A stretch of DNA of 20,051 nt from Desulfobacterales bacterium (GTDB lineage: Bacteria > Desulfobacterota > Desulfobacteria > Desulfobacterales > Desulfobacteraceae), in contig JAKSAU010000731.1 of assembly GCA_022361535.1 (NCBI GenBank), positions 1 to 20,051 on the forward strand. Reading direction: 5' to 3'. Made by a program: the position numbers and the translations under genes. Within the stretch, counting starts at the first letter, position 1. Each line of letters starts with the position of its first letter. Below, piece by piece: positions 15,169-20,051 of this stretch. The notes under the pieces are model-generated. The model was not told where the DNA came from, did no database searches, and worked only from the letters and a program-made list of their open reading frames with translations.

Positions 15169-15936
15169 TTATAGTATCCTCCGTTTAGCCAGGTAGGCGT
15201 TTTTGAATCGCTCAAGGATATTTGTTCTAAATTCTTTGATTATAGGATGATGACGCTCCCTTGGGTATTCCTCGTTTATTTCAAATATCTGGGTGATACT
15301 GGCAGGTTCGCCTGCCAAAAGCACAATTTTATTACCTAGTCGTATGGCTTCATCAATATCGTGGGTAACAAACACAGCAGTAAATTTTTCCGACAGCCAT
15401 AAATGAATTAATTCTTCCTGGATGTGGGCTTGGGTAAAGGTATCCAAAGAGGCAAACGGCTCATCAAGGAGCAGTGCAGACGGCCTTCCGACGAGTGCTC
15501 TTGCCAGGCACACCCGTTGCGCCATACCCAGTGAAAGCTGATCCGGTTTTGCATCGGCTGCTCCGGTCAGCCCCATGATTTCAAGAAACTGGTTCACCCG
15601 GTAATCCAGATCTTCTATATCTTTTCGTATTTTACAGCCATACGCTACATTTTCTTTTACGCTAAGCCATGGAATCAGAGCTGGCTGCTGAAACAGCATG
15701 GACCGTGAGGGATGGATGCCTGAAATCTCTTTTCCATCCACACAAATTTCACCAGAACTCGGTGTTTCAAGGCCTGCCAAAAGGTTGAGAAGGGTCGTTT
15801 TCCCACATCCGGATTCACCTAAAATAATGACAAAGTCTCCCGGGTCGATAGAGAAGGATATATCCTTGAGAACTTCCTGATCTTTTTTATTCGGATGGTG
15901 GTACGCTTTGCTGACTTTTTCAATATCTATTTTCAA
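15169..15936 (-). CDS. ABC transporter ATPase, NrtD/SsuB/TauB type
   Basis: This 255-residue ATPase shows Walker A GESGCGKTT (40-48), a Q-loop at LFQQPALIPW, Walker B ALLLDEP (154-160) with D-loop ASLD, and switch His192 in VTHD. The signature reads LSLGMAQR at 134-141: the first glycine of the usual LSGGM/LSGGQ is Leu136, an unusual change at the site that contacts ATP across the dimer. The start is a TTG that overlaps the stop of the upstream cytosolic SBP-like gene (TTGA, 15933-15936). The natural N-terminus MKIDIEKVSKAY supports it. No ATG is available. Together with the permease and Tat-exported binding protein it makes a complete importer. Confidence 0.88.
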   Translation of the reverse strand: MKIDIEKVSKAYHHPNKKDQEVLKDISFSIDPGDFVIILGESGCGKTTLLNLLAGLETPSSGEICVDGKEISGIHPSRSMLFQQPALIPWLSVKENVAYGCKIRKDIEDLDYRVNQFLEIMGLTGAADAKPDQLSLGMAQRVCLARALVGRPSALLLDEPFASLDTFTQAHIQEELIHLWLSEKFTAVFVTHDIDEAIRLGNKIVLLAGEPASITQIFEINEEYPRERHHPIIKEFRTNILERFKNAYLAKRRIL

Positions 15937-16886
15937 GGTTTCAGTTCCGATAATGTGGTTTGTGCTATCGTTGGCTTAACAAAATTATCAAGGTCTGTTG
16001 TGCCCTTTAGCACTCCCATTGTGCCGCCCATATAGCTCTGGACGATATCTAAAAGGTCTGGGGCCGGAACCAGTGTTTCCGGGGAGAAACTTACTCCAGT
16101 GGTTCTTATGGTATCAACCGCCTTGTTCGCGGGTTGTTTTAAAAACTCTCCAGCCAGATGTGGGATGCTGTCATGGGTTAATGTGTCACTTTGCCTGCAC
16201 CCTTCAAGCGCCTGGGCCGACTGGAAAAATCGTTTAAGTAGTTCTGCAAGGGGCTGCTTTTGCGTTTTAAGCAGGTCCTTATGAACCACAAAAGCTGAAC
16301 CGGGGTGGTTCGGCCACAGTGCCTGGGAATTGAGCAGGCATTTTAATGTATTGTCCTCAATTCCGGCATTTCCAAATGGGGCCGGGCACATAAAAGCGGC
16401 TATATCTCCGTCAAGGTCCTGCTCCATCATTTGGGGCATAAGTGACGGATACGCTGTCTCTGACCGGACGTTTTCTTGCCCTTCGGCATCTTTTAAGTGC
16501 AGGCCCCTTGCATCCATTAGTTTATGTAACAGCATGTGCTGAACGGACAGGCTGTGGGGAATGAGAACACTTTTCCCCCTGAAATCACCAATTCGTTTGG
16601 TTGATGCAGGGGCAATCACTCTGCTGCCCCCCCTGTGAGTGAACATGAGCAGGGCAAGTTCAAGTTCATGGTCGAACAGATCCATGGCCAGGGAAACATC
16701 TACAAATGCTGCATTGATGTCCCCGCATTTTAATCCGGTGGAAAGCTGTTCCCATGAATTCATGGGAAAACTATGAATGTCGGTTTCAAAATCCTGGGCC
16801 ACATGATCTTGCACAGGATTTGTGGGCAGGGCGATACCCAAAATCAAATGATCAACAATGCTCAAATGTCCGATTCGGATAGTCAG
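15933..16886 (-). CDS. Cytosolic NrtA/SsuA-like substrate-binding protein without signal peptide
   Basis: This protein has the same fold family as the two other binding-protein domains of the operon but no export signal. Matches by eye with the receiver-SBP fusion include DHLILG, AAFVDVSLAMDLF, MFTHRGGSRV, VLIPHSLSVQHMLLHKLM, GDIAAFMCPAPF and LWPNHPGSAFVVHKDLL. The first conventional start is a TTG at 16865, but the family's first strand (TIRIGHLSIVDH) begins upstream of it. The best start for that is a CTG at 16886, with GAGG 5 bases before it, giving about 317 residues. An in-frame stop lies near 16952, with no ATG, GTG or TTG between. By analogy with the C-terminal domain of cyanobacterial NrtC/CmpC it may sense internal substrate and gate the ATPase, whose gene it overlaps. 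That role is inference. Confidence 0.82.
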   Translation of the reverse strand: MTIRIGHLSIVDHLILGIALPTNPVQDHVAQDFETDIHSFPMNSWEQLSTGLKCGDINAAFVDVSLAMDLFDHELELALLMFTHRGGSRVIAPASTKRIGDFRGKSVLIPHSLSVQHMLLHKLMDARGLHLKDAEGQENVRSETAYPSLMPQMMEQDLDGDIAAFMCPAPFGNAGIEDNTLKCLLNSQALWPNHPGSAFVVHKDLLKTQKQPLAELLKRFFQSAQALEGCRQSDTLTHDSIPHLAGEFLKQPANKAVDTIRTTGVSFSPETLVPAPDLLDIVQSYMGGTMGVLKGTTDLDNFVKPTIAQTTLSELKP

Positions 16887-17170
16887 GGCGGCCTCAGCTT
16901 TTATTCGTAGTCTGCATAATTTACTGTTGTAAACTCGAATATTACCACACGCTTGTTATTATTGGCAAGTTTATAACGATCCTGTGGTTTACAATCATTT
17001 TTTACAAGATTTGCTAAAAGGTTTTTGGTTCATAGGAAGAGCAAACGCATATTGGACTGAAATTTTCCGACATCAGACGATTTATCCAAATTTATGTATA
17101 AGCAAGGGGTTGATAACCATGTGTAAATAAGATAAAAAAAAGCAGACTTTGAAAGACAATAGAAAAATTC
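16887..17170. promoter_or_regulatory. Divergent control region between the SBP/receiver operon and the CheD-like gene
   Basis: About 285 AT-rich bases that must hold both promoters. An interrupted inverted pair is visible: GTAAAC (about 16929) then ACCACA (about 16944) facing TGTGGTTTAC (about 16982-16991). CTTG...CAAG near 16952-16969 sits between them. TTGATA at 17110-17115 could be a -35 box for the rightward gene, but no good -10 follows. No clear sigma-54 or flagellar sigma-28 promoter was found. The rightward ATG at 17171 has no strong Shine-Dalgarno. Confidence 0.4.
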
Positions 17171-17683
17171 ATGACAAAACAATCAGAAACACCTGTCACT
17201 AAAGATTATTTTTTAAGACCGGGTTATATTTATTTGCCTCAAAAACCAACGGTCATTTCCACGGTTCTTGGATCGTCCGTATCGGTTAGCCTTTACGACA
17301 AGCGAATGAAAACCGGCGGTATGAATCATTTTTTGTTTCCGTATGTGCAAAATCGTGAAAAATCAACAGCTCTTTACGGGAACATTGCTGTTATTGCACT
17401 GATTCGAATGATGGAGGAAAACGGGTCCAAGCGCTCTCATCTTGAAGCCCAGATTTTCGGTGGGGCATTTAATACTGATGTCTCGACAAGAGACATTGGC
17501 AAAGATAATTTTATCCATGCCCGGCAAATTCTCAATAGAAAGGGGATTAAGATTGTTTCTGAAGATGTGGGCGGTTCCAAGGGCAGAAAAGTAGTGTTTA
17601 ATACGCTGTCCTATGAGATTGGTATTTTAAAGGTGGACCGGTTAAGGATGTCAGATTGGTATCCTTATGACGGGGACCGATGA
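17171..17683 (+). CDS. CheD-like protein lacking the catalytic cysteine
   Basis: This 170-residue protein has the CheD fold signature: ISTVLGSSVSVSLYDKRMKTGGMNHFLFP (split here as VLGSSVSVSLYD, then GGMNHFLFP), followed by AQIFGGA and the C-terminal GGSKGRKVVFNTLSYEI. CheD proteins deamidate glutamines of chemoreceptors and interact with CheC. Their catalytic site is Cys in GSC plus His in GGMNH. Here His53 is present but the Cys position is Ser36 (codon TCC at 17276-17278, one base from TGC). The enzyme is therefore probably inactive as a deamidase, or works differently, perhaps as a binding partner only. It stands alone and diverges from the receiver-SBP operon; no chemotaxis genes are adjacent. 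Sequencing error is possible but needs checking against reads. Confidence 0.85.
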   Translation: MTKQSETPVTKDYFLRPGYIYLPQKPTVISTVLGSSVSVSLYDKRMKTGGMNHFLFPYVQNREKSTALYGNIAVIALIRMMEENGSKRSHLEAQIFGGAFNTDVSTRDIGKDNFIHARQILNRKGIKIVSEDVGGSKGRKVVFNTLSYEIGILKVDRLRMSDWYPYDGDR

Positions 17684-17712
17684 TTTTTCTTTGAGTTTTC
17701 TCATCATTTTTT
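17679..17712 (+). terminator. Weak possible terminator after the CheD-like gene
   Basis: GATGA at 17679-17683, which includes the stop codon, can pair with TCATC at 17701-17705 and is followed by a run of six T (17707-17712). The stem is only 5 bp with a 17-base T-rich loop, so the call is weak. Confidence 0.3.
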
Positions 17713-17780
17713 ACCGACGTTAGTTATAAGATCATAAAAAAATATGTGGTTAAATAAAAAATTTGAATAAGACCGCATTT

Positions 17781-19481
17781 TCACAATCGTCCTTTCCGTA
17801 TAATGGCAACAAGCAGCCAGATACCCATAACAGCAGCAGCCAGAAAACCTGCTATGCCGATAAAAGAAACACCGAATATCATTGGCGGAATTTGGGAGTT
17901 CAAAATCATGGCTGACCCAAGGATCAAGGCGGCAATAATGATGGCAAATGAGATCCGGTTGGATGTCTGATCCTGGGTCATCATCATCCGTTCAAGCCCT
18001 TCTATTTTAATGATGGTTCTTAACTTACCCTGTTTGGCCTGTGTGATAAGCTGTGATGTATCCGATGGTAGGGTCTGGAGTAGGTTGAACGTTTCTTTTG
18101 CGATTCCTGCAATGTCCCTTGAGAGTCTTGGCACTGAATACTTTTTTAGTGTAGCAGCCCTGACATAGGGTCTTGCATGACCAACCATATCAAAATCCGG
18201 GTCAAGTTTTCTGGCCACCCCTTCAATTGAAATAAATGCCTTCATCATTAGAAAAAGGTCCGGCGGTATCCTAAGGCCGTTAGATGCACATAGCTCCAAA
18301 AATTGGTGTACCATGCGGCTTGGGCTTATGTCTTTTAAGGCCTTGGATAGATGCGTGGCTGAAAAAAGGGCAATGTCCTTTTCCAGGCGGTTCATCTGGG
18401 GCGGCGTATCAAATTCAGCTAAATCGCAGAGTAGCCGAGCAGTAATGCGGGTATTCTTTGAGGCAAGTCCGTGAAGCAGGTCGATAAATAATTCCCGTGT
18501 GGTCTGATCCACAAAACCGGTCATACCGAAATCCACTACACAGATACGCTGGTCTTCAAGAATGAAAATATTGCCCGGATGCGGGTCCGCATGAAAAAAT
18601 CCAAACTCAAAGACCTGGCGCATAATAAAGTCTGCGCCTGCGCGGGTGATTTGCTTTCTATCCAGGCCGGCGTGGTCAATGGCCTTGATGTCGTCGGCTT
18701 TGATACCCTGGATAAACTCCATACTCAACACCCGTTCGCTGGAATGTGCCCGGTAAACCTTAGGGATATGAATGGTGGCATCTTCATCAAACTGTTCGGC
18801 CATCTGCTCCATGTTGGCCGCTTCCACCGTATAATCGAGTTCCTTTTCCAGAGTCGCGGCAAACTCTTCAACAATTTTCACCGGCCGGAATAGCGCCACT
18901 TCCTCAATGTTGTTTTCCATAACCTGGGCCAGGTAGTGGATAATTTCCAAATCAACTTCTATGATTTTTCTGATACCCGGACGCTGGACTTTGACCGCCA
19001 CAGGCTCATCCGGTGTGAGCATGGCCCGGTGAACCTGCCCAATAGATGCTGAGGCAAAAGGGCGCTCTTCCATTGAGTGGAAAACTTCATCCCATGGCTT
19101 ACCAAATTCGGAATAAATGATTTGTTTGACCAGGTCAAATCCAAAGGATGGGATTTTGTCCTGTAGTTTTGCCAGTTCCCGGGTCAGGTCCACAGGAACC
19201 AGGTCAGGACGCGTGGAAAGCACCTGACCCATTTTGATAAATGTGGGGCCAAGTTCCTCAAGAACCATACGAATTCGCTGGTTCCTTGAGAGTTTTTCCA
19301 CCTTTTCGTGGGGTTTGGTAAAAGGAATGAAGCGTAGCCCAGACTCAATATAATGGTCGATATTCATGGCATCAATGATATTCTCAAATCCGTATTTAAG
19401 AATGATGCCAATGATTTGCTGATACCGGATAAGATGTCGGTATCGCCTGGTGACCTTGGAAATGGTCTTAATGCTTAGCAT
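17781..19481 (-). CDS. UbiB/ABC1-family atypical protein kinase-like protein
   Basis: This 566-residue protein shows all UbiB-family marks. They are KxGQ in FIKMGQVLSTRPDLVP (Lys83-Gln86), the alanine-rich nucleotide loop ASASIGQVHRA (143-153), Lys164 in AVKVQRPG, the ExD-like ELDYTVEAANM, the catalytic-loop HADPHPGNIFI (Asp299, Asn304) and metal-binding DFG at 317-319. Two membrane helices at the C-terminus (about 505-530 and 535-560) anchor it in the inner membrane. UbiB/COQ8 proteins support quinone biosynthesis or lipid handling through an ATPase activity. In an anaerobe the quinone is likely menaquinone, so the ubiquinone name should not be taken literally. The gene begins 20 bp after the phasin-like gene; the two commonly travel together. 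The ribosome binding site is weak, with GGAG about 13 bases away. Confidence 0.92.
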   Translation of the reverse strand: MLSIKTISKVTRRYRHLIRYQQIIGIILKYGFENIIDAMNIDHYIESGLRFIPFTKPHEKVEKLSRNQRIRMVLEELGPTFIKMGQVLSTRPDLVPVDLTRELAKLQDKIPSFGFDLVKQIIYSEFGKPWDEVFHSMEERPFASASIGQVHRAMLTPDEPVAVKVQRPGIRKIIEVDLEIIHYLAQVMENNIEEVALFRPVKIVEEFAATLEKELDYTVEAANMEQMAEQFDEDATIHIPKVYRAHSSERVLSMEFIQGIKADDIKAIDHAGLDRKQITRAGADFIMRQVFEFGFFHADPHPGNIFILEDQRICVVDFGMTGFVDQTTRELFIDLLHGLASKNTRITARLLCDLAEFDTPPQMNRLEKDIALFSATHLSKALKDISPSRMVHQFLELCASNGLRIPPDLFLMMKAFISIEGVARKLDPDFDMVGHARPYVRAATLKKYSVPRLSRDIAGIAKETFNLLQTLPSDTSQLITQAKQGKLRTIIKIEGLERMMMTQDQTSNRISFAIIIAALILGSAMILNSQIPPMIFGVSFIGIAGFLAAAVMGIWLLVAIIRKGRL

Positions 19482-19501
19482 TTAGGAAGCTGGGCTCCGA
19501 A

Positions 19502-19804
19502 TCAACCGTCTTTTTCAAGCTTTTCTGCCAGCTTGTCCACCCTGGCATTTAATGCGTCAATATCTGCCTTGTTTGGCAGATCCAGACGCTTGAGAATGGA
19601 TTCAATGGTATCCTCGATTTTTTTGTCTAAATCGGATTTGGCGTCATCATAGCGCTTGCGGCAGTCATCCAGGAATTCCTTGGCTTCCTGCTGGTTCATC
19701 TCGGATTGTTCGGCAAATTCTTTGGCCAGGGTTTCAATTTCTTTCTTGGACCGCAGGGCCATTCCTACACCGGTTAGCAGGCTTTTTTTAATAGTCTCAA
19801 GCAT
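19502..19804 (-). CDS. Phasin-like small coiled-coil protein
   Basis: This protein of about 100 residues starts at the ATG at 19804, chosen for the GGAGG six bases upstream; an earlier in-frame ATG at 19837 would add 11 unlikely residues. The N-terminus MLETIKKSLLTGVGMALRSKKEIETLAKEFAEQ is amphipathic, and the rest is charged heptad-type helix ending ALNARVDKLAEKLEKDG. This matches the short PhaF/PhaI-like phasin family often found directly before UbiB-like kinases. Phasins coat polyhydroxyalkanoate granules, but many members in non-PHA bacteria have no known role. A membrane- or lipid-associated partner of the UbiB-like protein is an inference from gene pairing. Confidence 0.72.
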   Translation of the reverse strand: MLETIKKSLLTGVGMALRSKKEIETLAKEFAEQSEMNQQEAKEFLDDCRKRYDDAKSDLDKKIEDTIESILKRLDLPNKADIDALNARVDKLAEKLEKDG

Positions 19805-19883
19805 GTTCCCTCCGCAATTATGAAAAATGGATAACATCAGGTTTAAATCGTTTTTGATGAGCCTGATAATATCTAACTGATTT

Positions 19884-20012
19884 AAATGGGGACGAGAACT
19901 TGTCCGTATTTAAAGCGCCGGAAAATCCTGCAGTCGGACCGTACCAGAAGTACGTGAGGACTGCAGGATTATTTCGGCAACTCGACAAACGGGTGAGTCG
20001 TCGTTCACATTT
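19884..20012. repeat. Palindromic fold-back element before the right-edge gene
   Basis: The ends are inverted copies: 19884-19907 matches the reverse complement of 19989-20012 at 17 of 24 positions. The centre is a strong hairpin, AATCCTGCAGTC at 19924-19935 with its exact complement at 19959-19970, capped by CGTAC-cagaa-GTACG at 19940-19954. The left end carries GAGAACTTGTCC, nearly the terminus of the phnS-phnT element. No T-run or gene is inside. It probably belongs to the same repeat family. Confidence 0.6.
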
Positions 20013-20039
20013 TATTTGGATCCGAAGGAGACTTCTAAA

Positions 20040-20051
20040 ATGTCTTCAACA
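20040..20051 (+). CDS. Start of a rightward gene, four codons only
   Basis: An ATG at 20040 is preceded by a strong GAAGGAG ribosome binding site at 20024-20030 with 9-base spacing, and codes Met-Ser-Ser-Thr before the window ends. Nothing can be said of function. The fold-back element lies immediately upstream, so that element is within or near this gene's leader. Confidence 0.6.

Noticed and set aside
10628..16886. Annotating the SBP/ATPase/permease set as a nitrate transporter
   Set aside because: The NrtA/SsuA/TauA family covers nitrate, sulfonates, bicarbonate, thiamine precursors and others. No nitrate-assimilation gene is nearby, so the ligand is left open.
16887..17170. Sigma-54 or flagellar sigma-28 promoter for the CheD-like gene
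   Set aside because: I looked for GG-N10-GC and TAAA-N15-GCCGATAA patterns and found no acceptable match.

Overview
The window suggests a Gram-negative anaerobe, most likely a marine sulfate reducer of the Desulfobacterota (Desulfobacteraceae-like). This is inferred from gene style, about 45% GC, the mix of two-component/chemotaxis pieces with ABC transporters, and short fold-back intergenic repeats. No 16S or marker gene is present, so the assignment is tentative. No tRNA, rRNA, CRISPR array or complete insertion sequence was seen.

Region 1 (1-1560, minus strand): three small genes transcribed leftward. They are a flavin-reductase-like FMN protein, a hot-dog acyl-CoA thioesterase and the 5' part of a FosX-type fosfomycin epoxide hydrolase that runs off the left edge.

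Region 2 (1561-10271, plus strand): a complete 2-aminoethylphosphonate (AEP) uptake and degradation operon. A LysR-type regulator overlaps the gene for a periplasmic AEP-binding protein (PhnS). Next come an ABC ATPase (PhnT), a fused double permease (PhnU+PhnV in one chain), phosphonoacetaldehyde hydrolase (PhnX), a class-III PLP enzyme best read as the (R)-1-hydroxy-AEP ammonia-lyase PbfA, and AEP:pyruvate aminotransferase (PhnW). AEP would enter through PhnSTUV and be transaminated by PhnW to phosphonoacetaldehyde. PbfA would bring hydroxy-AEP to the same aldehyde, and PhnX would split it to acetaldehyde and phosphate. Three internal junctions carry hairpins, and a fold-back repeat lies between phnS and phnT. 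A phosphonate-antibiotic resistance gene sits next to this phosphonate-eating operon.

Region 3 (10272-10627): noncoding. It holds a possible GGDEF-gene scrap, a long palindrome and the terminator of region 4.

Region 4 (16886-10628, minus strand): the most unusual part. A seven-gene, tightly packed operon encodes a cytosolic substrate-binding-like protein without signal peptide, an NrtD/SsuB-type ATPase, a Tat-exported NrtA/SsuA-type binding protein, a permease, a CheY-type receiver fused to another cytosolic binding-protein domain, an extremely acidic protein and an HPt phosphotransfer protein. It looks like an ABC importer wired to a phosphorelay in which binding-protein folds are used inside the cell as sensors. 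I know of no described system with this arrangement. The cyanobacterial NrtC/CmpC regulatory domain is the nearest analogue.

Region 5 (17171-20051): a divergent CheD-like protein whose catalytic cysteine is replaced by serine, then a leftward UbiB/ABC1 kinase and phasin-like coiled-coil pair, a second fold-back repeat, and the first four codons of a rightward gene at the right edge.
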